From: Meandrina meandrites
Taxonomy: Eukaryota; Cnidaria; Anthozoa; Scleractinia; Meandrinidae
Assembly: GCA_963693305.1 (NCBI GenBank)
Contig: OY855905.1
Location: 45,755,395-45,819,394, forward strand
DNA length: 64,000 bases
Direction of reading: 5' to 3'
Shown: piece after piece, positions 11,231 to 23,583 of the stretch
Position numbering within the stretch: the stretch's first letter is position 1
How the letters are laid out: the number at the start of each line of letters is the position of its first letter
Notes under the pieces: model-generated
The model's input: only the letters and a program-made list of their open reading frames with translations
Databases searched by the model: none
What the model was told of the DNA's origin: nothing
Program-made: the position numbers and the translations under genes

Positions 11231-12315
11231 CTATGAAACAAGACAAAAATAACTTACTCAGCTCATAATCCATAATCCTTTTATAAGCAACACGAAATAA
11301 TTACAACAATAATAGCCAAACAGTATGAGAATATAACCCGGGCACAGTATACGCGTAATATAATTTATAGAAGCTCGCTAAAAGTATAGAGGCCTGGTTC
11401 CGTCGGATGCGCAAATGGTTTGCTGAATTTTGCTAAAGAATTTCGCATCTACTCCCTTGATTGCTGTATAAATGAGCTTTTATGCAGCGTTATTTCGTCA
11501 GAAACGTTCTCCCTTCTTAAATGGTAGTGAGACAGTATCAAAGAAGGCGACGGGTGAAGAAAGTATCATTGCCGAAAATTGCCCTTCCCTGGTGTGCTGA
11601 ACGTATTGCCGTGAAGTGCGCGAAATGAATTGGAATTAAAACAAGCCGGATTTAAGAAACGCTTATAGGTTAGAAAGTATTTTTTATAAGCTGAAGACAG
11701 AGAACATTTCACTTTCACTTTCACTTTCACTTTGGTTTTTTTTTCTTTAATCGAAATAAGAGGCGAAATTAAAAACAAATACTGCGAAACATATACGCAT
11801 AAAATTTGGAATAAAGTTGAGATAAGCTGACCAAACTAGAATGTATAAACATTTCAACTACCTGGCCTTTGTCGACGTTTCAAAGTCTTTTTTAGTCAGA
11901 GGAAGGACTAAGAACTGGAAACATGAATGACATGTTGTTTCCGTTCATTTATATAGACGTCACTAAAGAAAAGAAAAAGCTGAACTTTCACTTTACCAAT
12001 ATTGCGTGCATCGTGACTGTCTTAAGGATGCGGGGGACACATGTATGCCCATGAATTTTGCTTGTCCTACATCTTTTAAAACGCTTAATTATATCTCGGT
12101 TGTTTGTGGTGTAATTGAGCTGAAATGTTCCAGAGACATAAGAGAATGATGAACGTTTACGAATGACGTCTTTGATTTGGTAGATTGCGCTTTACGGCGA
12201 CGCTAGAGCGCCATTAGTGCCAAATTGAAAAATCCATGATTTTGTGTCCAAGTTTGCGGATCGAATAGAAGACAGCACTCTTTTATTTTATCAAAAATAG
12301 ATGAGTCAAAACCTC
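11231..12315. other. Lectin intron 1, distal part; no gene
   Basis: Short frames only. A small CTTTCA-type microsatellite lies at about 11707-11734. Confidence 0.4.
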
Positions 12316-12459
12316 TAGTGTGTCATGACAGAAGCGGATTTTTTAATTTAGACTTTGCCAGCGAGTAAAAGTCGTTTAAATGTACAAATTTGAACTTAAC
12401 GCCTTCTACCTTTTTTTAAAAGCGCTCTTTTAGAATTCCGCTTCTGTCATGACACACTA
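12316..12459. mobile_element. Tiny MITE with 23-bp terminal inverted repeats
   Basis: TAGTGTGTCATGACAGAAGC begins the left terminal repeat (12316-12338) and its exact complement ends the right one (12437-12459). Total 144 bp, non-coding. If the terminal TA pair is the target duplication, it would fit the Tc1/mariner type. Confidence 0.8.
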
Positions 12460-13844
12460 CAGTATTCCTAGTTTACCCCTCTGCAGTGCCAACCCATGAA
12501 GTTCTAAATCTGCGCTGATTCCGTCTTGGACACAAAAATTGTCGGAAAAGTCCAAACTTTGAGATTTCCGAAGGTGTTCCGATTAAAACACGAGTGCCAA
12601 GATAGGTAATTATGGTAATTGTTGAGATCAAAAAAGAATACACCAATGCGGAGCAGAATGCTCTCGGTTTTACAAAGAAACGACAACAACAACAAGTTTT
12701 ATTTGCATGACTATAAGTACATACAGTATTGCAAAAACGTAAAACGAAACTTATAACAATCATAATTATGTAATACATAAAAAAATACAACCAAAATGCA
12801 CTGTAAATAAACTGATTTCATAAACAAAACAAAACCTCAGATTTTGGAATGCAAACAAATGTTTTCTGTCTACGACTTGAATCTTTTGCTGTTCTGTTTG
12901 GGCCACTGACTTTTTTCTTGGCATCACAGGATCCGTGCTACGCCTGAACGCTTCAAATCACGCGCCATATTTTATTCAGTCATGAATATTCCGTACACTC
13001 GTCGATGCCAGTCGTTGCCCTTCGTGCATACGCTTTAAATAAATGCATAATGATTGCCTAAGGTGTCCCCCGCGACCTTAAGCGGCGGCAGTTTTGTGCT
13101 ATTGGATTATCACTTTTAGCTGAGCTCCTCCGCGCACCGAACACGAGCTCTAGCGGAGCCCCATACCAAAGAACATTTGGTCAATCCATGGAACTGGTTG
13201 TCACGTGAATGTCCTCCCGTACACCTGTACACCCCTACGTACGCACGTACGAACACTGCCTGGGAACGAGGTTGCCTTGATTTGGAGTACTACACGAGTA
13301 TTTACGTACAGATATTTTCGGCTCGTTGAGAGTTACTTGTCGTAGAAATTTGTAAGAACACTGTATAACTTCAGATTTCTTTTCACGTTGATAAAATGAT
13401 CTGGACATTTCATTTCGACCTAAACGAAGCGATTGTATAAAAAGGCGGCAAAATCGTTGCACGTTGTTCACTGTGTAAGCTGAATTAAAGACGTAAAGAA
13501 AACGAGAAGGAGAAAATATTTCGTGAATGTCTGTAAGAATCAAACAAAATCGAAAAATAGTGGGGAAAGTGTGAAAACTCAAAATTGCTCAAACTCTGAC
13601 TGTTAGTAGTTAGTAGGAAATGACGATCATAAATTTCACGGCCAGACACGGGAAAATTCGATTTGAAAATTAGCGGTTTTTAAGCAAACCATTTGCCTTT
13701 ACTATAAAACCTGAAGACATCCACTTGTTATCAGCTTATTCTACATCTTTTCCAGATTTTATTCTATAATTCTGTGAAGTTTAAAAAATTCATGACACTA
13801 AGAGAGATCTGAAAGAAATCCCACTCTTTCTCTATGGAAATGAC
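12460..13844. other. No supported gene
   Basis: Lectin intron sequence with short unconvincing frames on both strands. Confidence 0.35.
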
Positions 13845-14075
13845 AAGGTAAATTTAAGAAATTATTTACCATACTAGCTTTATATCAAATTAACTGATAT
13901 TTTGTAAATTAAGTCAGGAAGAAATTGCCTTTCAATAAATGTTACTTTTTGTCTGGGGAAATTAAATCGTCCTCTCTGAGAAAGCGCTAAAAATCACGAA
14001 ATCAAGCAAATAAGAGATTGCGTGACAGACGGAAAAAAGGTCGAAATTGTGATTTCCGGGTATTTTAGGCAAAAT
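13845..14075 (+). repeat. Dispersed repeat, copy A
   Basis: Shares a long diverged stretch with copy B at 16630-16865 in the opposite orientation, including TCTGAGAAAGCGCTAAAAAT and AAATAAGAGATTGCGTGACA. No intact frame. Family unknown. Confidence 0.65.
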
Positions 14076-16629
14076 TCGATAAAAGCAAACTAATTTCATT
14101 GCTGTTCATAAAACAACATCATTTTCTTTTGAGAATCTACGTTTTTTGTTTATTATACCAATCTACCAACCGTACCCATGTATAAGCAAATTCATACTCC
14201 AAAGTGGTGGAAGAAATTATGTATACACAGTTAAGACATTTAAATGTTCACTGGGGGACTGTTAAACAGCCACTGGAAGTTTTAGCGTAACAAACAAAGT
14301 ATCCTTTCCAAATTTCAAAAAAAAAAAACTCAAAGAAGGGGCCGTCCCTTCTGTTACTGGTGGCGTGAGACAAGAAAATGGTTCATTACACTTTGTAATA
14401 TACAGGTAGTTAGGCTTATACGAGTTCTTTAACCTGTTCCAGGCGTTCGGTTAGTTGGGGAGCAGCACGAAATTCTTTGGATATCCATGCTATTTGCGTG
14501 TTATGGTAAACTTACGTAGTTTCATTGTTTTCAGCCATTCATGGTCAGTTAAACAATCTTTCAGTTGGGAGCCAATTTCCATGCACATGGGTGTGTAACA
14601 AGGGAGCCACCGACTGTATATGTATATCGATTCATATGGTAGAGAAAACCCTGCAACTGAAGTTTGCGAGCAAAGATGAATTTTTCCATCTGACTGTAAT
14701 TATGAGACATCTTTTAATATGGCAGATCTATCCAAAACCTGCAAAAATCAAATCAACTTCCAATCTGCCAAAGCCCCCTTAAAGGTACTTTAAATAAACT
14801 TCTTGGTTTCTATGTAAGAATTTCTGGGAAGCCTTTGCGTGTTGTGTTATCTTTGGTTTCCAACTGATTAATATGATTCTCACTGAAAGGTATACAGTGG
14901 TTTTTGCCCGGCGTAGGATCGTTTTTGCTCAAAATGGTCCAAACAGTTGTGGATCAAACATTTGCTTAATATTAATTTATTCATGTTACCCCAGTGGCAC
15001 GCAAAATTATCAATGCATTTTGCATGTCACTCATGTTATGAGTGACATGCAAAATGCTATGAGGGGCCTTACATAGCCAGCTTTTTAAAGAGTGGAACGC
15101 CTGTTTAACTGAGCCTCCTTTCGGGGATCCGGGAGTATGCTTTCTCGGGGAAGTTTATTTTTTCTTCAGGTAAGACTGTTGAAAACGTGACTGTTTTCCT
15201 TCACTTTTGTTGATTTTAATTGTATTTTGACATCACCTAAATTCTAACATTTCACAATAGAGAATGGCACTAATTGTCACTCATTCCTAAATAAACGAAC
15301 CATTGTGCATTTGAGGCCGGGCAGTCACTTGGCTCCCGAGTTTTTACCCGTGAGATAAGCCTCGAACTCATCATGAAAGGGCAGTTGCGAAATATATTAC
15401 TGGTAAGTGATACGTTAAAACTGAATTGATTTCCATTTCATCTTTCTTAAAAGTGATCAACCTGAATTGTTTTACTTGCACATTTCAAAACTACGATGCT
15501 GAAAATATTGCCGGCCAGCCCTGGCTAGTTTTTGTACTGGCCTGTACGTTAGCTACGCCGCTACGCCGCAAGCGAGCCTTTGTTTAAAAACAGTCTACTA
15601 TGTATACCATGTCTACATATCATAATGGATGTGAAGAATTAAGCGGAAGGTTGAACAAGCACCTTTCCCCATTCATGCTCATATGTATTTAAAATGACAA
15701 TTTTGCACATTAGAAGTGGATGTCAATGGTTTGCTTTAGGCTACCCTTTGTTACTCTTCAAAACTTGTCCTTCAGTAAATTTGTTGCATTGGCTGCGATA
15801 TCCAAATCAGTGGAATCAACCCGAGATACATTCGAGTCACACTTTGCCTTTATTTTTTTCTTTGGTGGGAAAAAGAGTGGAATACAGGTAAAAGGTTGAG
15901 GTAATTCTGTCATTTTTGTTGAAAATAAATACAAATAACGTTATTAAAAATTCTTTGCAAGCGGACTATAGGCTGTATCATTCCGCAGACTGAACCTTTT
16001 CAGGCAGTGTTCTGAAATAATAATTTTCTTTACTTTAAACTCAAACTTACCTGATCTAACTCAGGAATACAATTGTGTCCAGTGTCCTGTTCTGGAAGCA
16101 CCCAATCTAGCAAGCTAAGCGTGAGTCCACTATCTGTGGTTTAATATTTCAGAAGAAAACGACCCGCCGGAACAGTGATTCGAAATATCCTTTGCCAATC
16201 GCGCAAAGTAATTAAAGACTCCAGCTTTTATCTTACCTATTACAGGAGGAGCCTGTTTTCATTATACTCTGAAAAGAGCATAATAACCCTATTGTAGTCA
16301 TTACACAGCGCGTGAGATATGCGGCAAGGCAGTGGGAAAATCCAAAAATCATGAAGGAAACTTGTTTACTATTAGCAACCATAACAACGATGACAAGCTG
16401 TTCATTTTTATTAATAAATATATGTATTGAGAACTAGCAACTACAATTAGCAACTTTCTAAACTTAGTGATAGCATTTACTTATTAGCTCACAAAGGCAT
16501 CCACATAACACAACATCCAAGTGAAAGACATGTTATAAACTGGGTACACTTTGCACGCAAGGGAGGAAAAGCTCAATGAATGGCAAATTCATGCATAGCA
16601 ATAAGATCTTTTTATTTTTATGGAGTTTA
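14076..16629. other. No supported gene; one perfect hairpin
   Basis: Lectin intron 1. Contains the hairpin at 15015-15057 and short frames without recognisable domains. A possible 83-nt exon at 16051-16133 was considered and rejected on phase. Confidence 0.35.
15015..15057. repeat. Perfect 20-bp-arm hairpin
   Basis: GCATTTTGCATGTCACTCAT, a 3-nt loop (GTT), then the exact complement. Could form a very stable cruciform or RNA hairpin; no sign of a gene. Confidence 0.85.
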
Positions 16630-16865
16630 TAGGGCCAAAATATTTGAAAATCGCAATTACGACCTCTGTCACGATCTGTCACGCAATCTCTTATTTGCTT
16701 CATTTTCGTGATTTTTAGCGCTTTCTCAGAGAAAACAATTTGATTTCCCCAGACAAAAAATGACATCAATTGAAAGGCCATTTTTTCTGACTTTATTTCC
16801 AAAATATTACTTTATTTGAGGTAAAGGTAGTATGGTAAATAATTCTTTAAATTTACCTTGTCATT
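16630..16865 (-). repeat. Dispersed repeat, copy B
   Basis: Inverted and diverged copy of 13845-14075. The two lie 2.6 kb apart inside the long lectin intron. Confidence 0.65.
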
Positions 16866-17248
16866 TCCTTAAAAAAACGTGATTACGCCTTCGCAAATTA
16901 CAAACGTCAGAAAAATCCCGCAAACAAGTCAAAACAAAAGCAACGAGTAAAAATAAACAGGGCCACTGCACACCAAGAGGGCAAAAGAGTGCCAGTGGTA
17001 TCTGTTTAACACTTGAAACAAAAAAATGCTTGCAGCTCCTGGTAAACAAAGTGTGGTTTTAGCTGGCGAAATTAAAATGCTAGGACACTGCAGCAAGTTG
17101 TTCGTCTTGAACGTTCCTGTTTAACGATTACCAGCCGTTGCAATAATCCTTTGGAGCCGTTGGATTATTTACTTGAGTTTACAACTCCACTTATCTCCAA
17201 ACGATCTTCAGCGCTTCCATCGCCGACAATTCATGGGCGAAAACCCCG

Positions 17249-17575
17249 GGGGGGGGGGGGGGGTACTCCATATATGGACTATATAGGTATGTGCCGCGGG
17301 ATAGGGTATGGTTTTTGAGGGGTATCACTTTTGTTCCTTTTGGCATTGTGTTCCCCGGTGTGATCCTTAGATAGGGTACCTAAATTCTATCAGCTCAAAT
17401 AAACGCCCAGCTAAACGAAAAAGAAAATGGTCTGTTGAACTGAACTATCCGTTTAAGTATTAGCAAAGCGATTTTTAAAGATGTGAGCTTTGCCGTGCGC
17501 GGTTAGCTGTTATTTGAGTCGTCACGCAATGCTTCTCCTCCCCTTGTCATTTTTCGGGTTTGGCATGTTGTAAGA
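17249..17575 (+). repeat. GGGGTACTCC-type MITE, truncated copy
   Basis: Begins with a run of about 17 G followed by TACTCCATATATGG and continues with CCTTTTGGCATTGTGTTCCC and AGATAGGGTACCTAAATTCT. All these blocks recur in the same order at 23068-23515. The right end seen in the other copy is missing here. Confidence 0.7.
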
Positions 17576-18071
17576 ACGTTTCCCCGTTTCCGAGAACTAC
17601 TGACAACACGACAGGATATGAGGAACCAATGGTTCTAGCCCGCGTATTTATCCGTTCTATAAATATAACACATCTTTCAAAGTCATGCAATAAATTTAAC
17701 TTGTTAGCTTTAAAGCGACTGGAATTGCTCCAATAGTTTCCATTGACACAGAAGCAAAGAAAAACTGAAATGATTCTATTATTGAGTTTTTCGTGTAATT
17801 TTCTTTCTTGATATTCATATATTTCGACAAAATAAGCTTAGTGATTATCATTCTACCACAAGAACCAGCTAAGATATCTCTACGTTATCAGCTTGATAAT
17901 TTTACATTAAATTGTTTGACAAATTCTCGTTAAATAGTTCGATAACTTCACGCGGGGATAAATAAACGCGCAGGTATATTTCGCAATGGAATAAGAAATG
18001 CATTTGTTACATCGCCCCTGAATATTGCAATATGAATTATATAAGCATATGCATATAAAATAATCACTCAC
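17576..18071. other. Lectin intron 1, proximal part; no gene
   Basis: Nothing recognisable besides the donor side of lectin exon 1. Confidence 0.4.
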
Positions 18072-18132
18072 AAGCTGTGGATATAGTTGCCGACAAAATA
18101 AGTAAAGCGATCGAAGAAATCATCTTTAGCAT
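18072..18132 (-). CDS. C-type lectin gene, exon 1: signal peptide
   Basis: On the minus strand an ATG at 18132 opens MLKMISSIALLILSATISTA, a classic signal peptide of about 20 residues with a hydrophobic core and small residues at the end. A consensus donor (GTGAGT) follows at once, in phase 1. That is the phase needed by exon 2 (11230), which starts the first lectin domain. The protein would be secreted or surface-exposed. The intron would be nearly 7 kb and repeat-rich, so other small exons cannot be excluded. A second in-frame ATG lies three codons on. Confidence 0.7.
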
Positions 18133-19305
18133 CGTTTCAACCAAACGATAAACAGGACAAACGTTTTGGGTGCGAGCACAAAATATAGCCAGATGTCCTC
18201 CTGTCAATTAACTATTTTGGGGAACACCGAATTAATGCTTTATATCATATATTCCACTCACGTCATCTCAGAACCTCATTTTTGATAAGCATCAGCAAGG
18301 TTCAAACAGCTTGTTGCTAATCAGTTTTTTCGTTCATCCCTTTTTTCGGTGAAAGCCCTGTTTTACTCTATCTTTGCAGAACGCAATTTTCCCTTCTTCA
18401 CTTTGTGCGCATGCAGGGCAGTCGAGAACGTCACATCTATGTCCCTTTTTACTTTGACTCTTTTAACATTCACGTTTATGAATTTTTTTCCGAGTTAAAT
18501 TTTGTTTGATTATTTCTGTGATCATCAAAAACAACGGCGAAGATCGAATAATCACTTTGGCAATTATTTTAAAAGACTGATCAACAACAAAAACCAAAAA
18601 AGAAGATTGAAATCGTACTGGTAATATTGAAAAAACTACTTGGCTTATTTTGTTAGGATGAGAGAAGCGAGACACTGTTCAAATAAATAGTTCTCCTCGC
18701 AAGAAGGCGTAGCCATGGCAACTGGCTGAATAAACTACCAAGCACAAAACAAATGAGCCGCAAATTACACATGTACGTGGTTCAACCCTTCAGGCTGTAT
18801 ATCGTCCACTTTACCAGTGGCGAGCAACGCCAACCGACTATCGCGCTCTGTTTTCTCTCGCAGGCTATTGGAAGATTAGAGGCGTGCATTTTTTCGTCAA
18901 ATGACGGCAAATAAAACGTAAAAATGTTTATTTTGAACTGAAAGAAAGATCATATGGCAGCGCTAACTATTATTACTGCCATAATTTTTTTAAATAGACA
19001 TTGCAAGTCGAACGAACGGAATACACTTATCGAGGCAACAGTGGGCATCTAATTAATTTCGTGAACTACACTGAGCAGGGTAGTCTGAAATGGCATCCGT
19101 CCTCTCTTCCTTTCCCCCCAGAGGAGGGGCGCGCACAATGAGCAGGGCTGCAAGCTCAGTACTCTGTCCACAACATTTCTTCCTTGTTTCGGAATACTCG
19201 ATACATGCATTAGTCAACGGTTTTCATATTCTGCCCTTGTGTTTCATAAATTAATCAATCGTTAAATTGGGATTTTATCTAAATGTTTACAAACATTCCG
19301 AAATT
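18133..19305. other. Upstream of lectin gene; no gene seen
   Basis: Probable promoter side of the lectin gene. I see no clear core promoter element. Confidence 0.35.
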
Positions 19306-19520
19306 AGCCATGTTCTAAACGAGCAGGGGACTGGGTACGAACATATTTTCTCTTCGGTACAAACATTCAATATCGATTGAATTAAAAAATGGGGCATGTC
19401 ATCTGAAAGAGCATCCAAAAATTAGTAAATTCACCAAATTTCACTGTTATTGGTTTAAACCCAAAGGCATGGTACACTTAGTATGGATTGGAGGGACAGG
19501 CGTCCTCCAATCCATACTAA

Positions 19521-20546
19521 GGGACGGACCATTATTTTTCTGGAGGGGGGGGATGAAAAATATTGAAAAAAATTGTTTGCAGGGCCTAAAAAGACAAAAT
19601 AAATTGTTTGCAAACATCATATGTATTAAAAAAATAGTTTGCATAGAAGTCAGATAAATTTTTTTTTTAATTTTTTAATGAGGGTCTTTAATTTTTTAAC
19701 GAAGACTATTGAGCAGCACAAGGAAAGACTTCTTGTGGTTGTAAGCTTGTCGTTTAGTTCCGACGCGTTTCGTCTCTAACTGAGACTTCTTCAGGGAATG
19801 AATACAACTAGCAAAGAACAGCATATATAGCACATTTGCGTGCCTAGCTACAACTTCCCATGGAAGTGAATAAAAACTAAAATATGCTGTAAAAAAATGC
19901 CTTAATACATATGTTATTGCGTGTTGTTATATTTTGAGGGCCATACGATTAGCGCTAATCGTATGCCTCCCAAAATATAACAACAAGCAATAACATATGT
20001 ATTAAGGCGTTTTTTGTAACGTTCGTTTACAGCATATTTTAATTATTATTCACTTCGATCCATGGGAAGTTGTAGCTAGGCACGCGAATGTGCTATATAT
20101 GCTGTTCTTTGCTACTTGTATCATTCCCTGAAGAAGTCTCAGTTAGAGACGAAACGCGTCGGAAATAAACGACAAGCTTACAACCACAAGGAGTCTTTCC
20201 TTGTGCTGCTCACTAGTCTTCGTTAAAAAATTAAAAAAATTAAAAAAAAAATTACTGCCGCCAATCTTCGTAGTGTACGTCTCAGAAAACGAAAAACATG
20301 AGTTCAGAGGTGTTTATTGGTCGTCTCCATAAAATATTGAATTAAATAATGATTGATGGCAGCAAAAGCGAACCTCCTTTTTGTGTCAGATCGTGGTTAA
20401 AAGAGATCGAAAAAAAAAATTGTTTGCAGGAAGGTGTTGTTAGAAAAAAATTGTTTGCAGAGGTGCATAGATAAAAAAAAAAAGTTTGCAGAGAGAGATT
20501 TTTCATCCCCCCCCCCCCCCCCCCCAGAAAAATAATGGTCCGTCCC
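19521..20546. mobile_element. Harbinger-like MITE, copy 1
   Basis: Terminal inverted repeats GGGACGGACCATTATTTTTC at both ends, flanked by a 3-bp duplication TAA (19518-19520 and 20547-20549). A 3-bp TWA duplication with GGG ends fits PIF/Harbinger elements. The same element with the same TAA duplication occurs at 42641-43543. Subterminal motifs AAATTGTTTGCA repeat several times near both ends, as transposase-binding sites often do. No transposase gene inside. Confidence 0.85.
19687..20234. repeat. Inner foldback inside the MITE
   Basis: Arms of about 265 bp are centred on ATTAGCGCTAAT near 19953. Each arm carries the block AGTCTCAGTTAGAGACGAAA followed by CGCGTCGG (or complement) and TGCTATATATGCTGTTCTTT. 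It accounts for most of the MITE interior. In the copy at 42641 the left arm is missing. Confidence 0.85.
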
Positions 20547-20795
20547 TAAGCTCTCTTATTTTAAAAGTGTACCATGCCTTTGCGTTTAACCAATAACCAT
20601 CAAATTTGGTGAATTTACTAATTTTCGGCTACTCTTTCAGATGATGTGCCCCATTTCCAATTCAATCGATAATGAATATTCGTACCAAGAAAAAATATGT
20701 TCGTACCCAGTCCCCTGCTCGTTTAGAACATGGCCAATTGAGTCCGCGATAGGTGTACGTTTTGCAAGTCCAGTCCAGGATGAATGAACAGCTGA

Positions 20796-20815
20796 TTAGA
20801 GAGAGAGAGAGAGAG
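20796..20815. repeat. (GA)n microsatellite upstream of TMEM267-like gene
   Basis: A pure GA run about 35 bases before the ATG at 20848. Probably in the 5' leader or core promoter. Confidence 0.7.
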
Positions 20816-20847
20816 AGGAGAATGGTGACTAGCTCTTGCCACACAAC

Positions 20848-21210
20848 ATGGCGGATGGATTGTTGGTGGTGATGTGGAATTACCTTTCTTATACGATTGT
20901 TTACCTTCTTCGAGTCGTATCAGATTGTTTTCCTCCTACAGTACTTCACTTCACCTTTCGACTACTTCCATATTTCATACTTGGAAGCATTTGTTATGGG
21001 TTCGATGTGATTTTTTTATCAGTTCAAAACGTTTTGTACTTCAGAGCTGTAGTGGACAATGTCGCTCATGGAATCATTGCTTTTGTTAGCTGGTGTATTG
21101 TTAGTGAGATGCAAACTCGAAAACATCTGTTCGATGGGATCGCCTGTGGCTTTATTGCTTGTGGTATAGATGTAGATCATTTTATTTCTGCTAAGTCATT
21201 TAAACTACAG
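20848..21210 (+). CDS. TMEM267: TMEM267-like membrane protein, exon 1
   Basis: First of two coding exons. The chosen ATG (context ACATGGCGG) gives 121 residues up to a good donor (CAG then GTAAGA) in phase 0. The protein is very hydrophobic with several membrane segments and includes DNVAHGIIAFVSW and then GIDVDHFISAKS. The DNAVH-like and IDVDHF motifs are hallmarks of animal TMEM267 (C5orf28), a small multi-pass membrane protein of poorly known function. Exon 2 supplies the rest. No competing gene overlaps. The start is chosen because the upstream in-frame codon is TTG and ATGGCGG is the first methionine codon. Confidence 0.85.
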
Positions 21211-22336
21211 GTAAGAAACTTGACATCAAATCCTCTTTGATGTTCAATTGCCCGACCAATGTCACCAGTGACAAAATAACTGTTTCGTTCAAGGTATCAT
21301 ACTCTACGTAAACTTGGTTCATACTGTCCCATCCAGGCCACCGCAATTCCGTGATAGGGAAACATGAATTAAAAAAATTATAATTGTTTGTGTCTACAGG
21401 CATTATATATTTCTCCTTCCCAAGGGCTGTCTGCCAAATGCAGACTAGAGACACCACATTTCAAGCTACCTTCAAACATCTTTAGAATACCAAATAAAAA
21501 TATAAAAACTATGTCCTACTAGTACCCCCTGGCAACAGATTCATATAACTCAAAGTCAGGTAAACAGAAAACTTAATAAATTATTTGCTTCGCAGTATAA
21601 ACCAAACATGAGGGAGAATTTTGCCTGAAGTCTTTCTGGTATGGACCTCACCTCTGTCAGTCCGTACAAGAAAGACCAAGGGTGATATTTTCTCCGTTAC
21701 AGTACTAAGCTGGTTACGAGTATATGTCATGGTTGTTGGCCACATGTTTTCAGCCAGTCAGGCATGAACATCATTTATAATGCCTACAGGTGTATGGCCC
21801 ATGGGTATTACAGGAAAATCTAGCACGACTTCCAGCTAATTACAGTGCATGTTACATCTTAACAAGCTCTAGCCACATAATTATATAATTTTAAGCAAGT
21901 GGAATCCTGAATTCTCAAACCTTCTGATGTTTCGAACCAAAATCATTTCACTTCCCGTTTCCCTTAAACACAACAATACTCCTGATATCTTAAACTTAAT
22001 AATTTTAAATCATTTCCCAGGAGGTTCAAGAACTTGGAACTCAACTGTATCCAATTTAATTTGGTAACTTTAAAAAGCTTTTAACTCCATCTTTAACTGC
22101 AAATTATTTGTACAGTTTACTTCAGTCTGTTTACTTCAATTTTTGTATCTAGATAAATAAATAATTATGTATTAACAATGTATTATTTATCTTCAACCTG
22201 CTATTTGATCTTTTGTAAAATTATTTAGAATTCCAGTTAAGAAGGAAATAATCCCTATCTTGGCAGTTGACAAAATTAAATGCAGACTGGTGTACTAAAA
22301 ACAATAAATTAATCTGTATTTTTTTGTGTTCTCCAG
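21211..22336. other. Single intron of the TMEM267-like gene
   Basis: Bounded by GTAAGA at 21211 and CTCCAG ending at 22336. No nested gene seen. Confidence 0.8.
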
Positions 22337-22678
22337 GATGCCCTTAATCTCAACAAGAGACCATTTCTTCATGCAACAACAATTGTTTTTATTGTGGTGC
22401 CGATGTTACAAGTGTGGTTTGCACAAAACATTCCTTTTCTTCGATCTCTTCCATACTTGTTTGCTGTAGCGGTTATTTCACACCACTTGCGCGATGGAAA
22501 CAGGCGTGGCTTGTGGTTTTGGCCTCTTGGGAGTACACCACCTTTGCCATACTGGATGTACATAAGTTGTACTGTAGTCTTACCCTATGTTATAAAGGAA
22601 GTGAAAAGTTCCATAGACAAGCTGGTTATTATTCCTATACATGTATCAAGGCAAAGTTCAGTTCTCATGGATGTATGA
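22337..22678 (+). CDS. TMEM267: TMEM267-like membrane protein, exon 2
   Basis: Second coding exon, 113 codons plus a TGA stop. It begins DALNLNKRPFLHATT, where RPFLH is conserved in TMEM267. It then has SHHLRDGNRRGLWFWPLG and PPLPYWMYI, matching the most conserved TMEM267 block, and ends in MDV, as the vertebrate protein ends in IDV. Joined to exon 1 the protein is 234 residues, close to the roughly 215 of vertebrates. A polyadenylation signal AATAAA lies at 22736-22741. Confidence 0.88.
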   Translation, partial: DALNLNKRPFLHATTIVFIVVPMLQVWFAQNIPFLRSLPYLFAVAVISHHLRDGNRRGLWFWPLGSTPPLPYWMYISCTVVLPYVIKEVKSSIDKLVIIPIHVSRQSSVLMDV

Positions 22679-22741
22679 ACAAACTGCATAGATCAACAGC
22701 ATGTACACCTTTCCATCAAAAAAGAAGTTCTAAATAATAAA

Positions 22742-23067
22742 TTTTTTCTGAAACTTTGCACAGTTGTTAATAATTTATTAAGTCCAGTACATAAAAAATT
22801 AAAATAAAAAGAGGTGGTCACTGTGCCTGTTTGCCCACTACATGGTCATGATTAATTTATGGTATATTTGAAGCTTTGCATGCGAAATATTTGAACCTCG
22901 AGAATTAAAAAGAAGGTACCCCTCACTGGAAGGAAATTACCATGTGTTAAATTACCGGTACTGGTGCTATTTTATTGTACACACAATATATTCTCTGGTC
23001 ATTAGGTTAAAATTGCTAAAAATTAAAATATTAAGGAAAAATATATTATGATGCATTTACTACACTA
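22742..23067. other. Intergenic, no gene
   Basis: AT-rich sequence after the TMEM267-like gene; nothing recognisable. Confidence 0.5.
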
Positions 23068-23515
23068 ATCTCCCATATATGGGCTATATAGCTATGTGTG
23101 GCAGGATAGGGTATGGTATTTCAGGTTCTCGGTCCTTACTAAAAGGGTATCATTTTTTGCTCCTTTTGGCATTGTGTTCCCGGTGTGATCCTCAGATAGG
23201 GTACCTAAATTCTATCAGCTAAAAATTCAGTGCGTAAACGTCAAGCTAAATAATAATAAAAAAAAGGTCTGTAAAAACTGAAGAATCTGTTCAAGTACTA
23301 GTGATTTTATAAAGATCCGCTTTGCCGTGCACGGCAAGCTATTATTTGGATTGTCATGCAACGCTTCTCCCCTTGAATAGGGTGTCATTTCTTGGGTTTG
23401 GGCCTTAAAAAGGGCATCAATTTTTGTTTTCTTTACCCTTAAATAAGGTCAGAGTTTAAGAACCTTCGCACGACACCCCTATCCGAAATTTATGGGAGTA
23501 CTTCCCCCCCTCCCC
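23068..23515 (+). repeat. GGGGTACTCC-type MITE, longer copy
   Basis: Shares its left half with 17249-17575. It begins TCCCATATATGGGC and ends GGGAGTACTTCCCCCCCTCCCC, which is the complement of the G-run plus TACTCC start of the other copy. The complete element therefore has G-rich terminal inverted repeats. Confidence 0.65.
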
Positions 23516-23583
23516 CAGGCCTTCGAGGTTTTAGTTTTGATTCATTCTTGTCCCCATAGCCTTTTTTGCCTCTCTTAGCCAGC

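Larger units (their letters stand above)
19306..20735. repeat. Outer foldback element split by a MITE
   Basis: Arms of about 175 bp (19306-19480 and about 20566-20735) are inverted copies; for example GTTCTAAACGAGCAGGGGAC on the left and its complement near 20720. Between them sits the Harbinger-like MITE at 19521-20546. Beside the insertion a perfect small hairpin (CTTAGTATGGATTGGAGG and its complement, about 19477-19520) may be the original centre. Confidence 0.8.

Noticed and set aside
16051..16133. Possible 83-nt minus-strand exon with good splice sites
   Set aside because: Entering in phase 1 it leaves in phase 0, which does not fit the flanking lectin exons, and the peptide is not recognisable.
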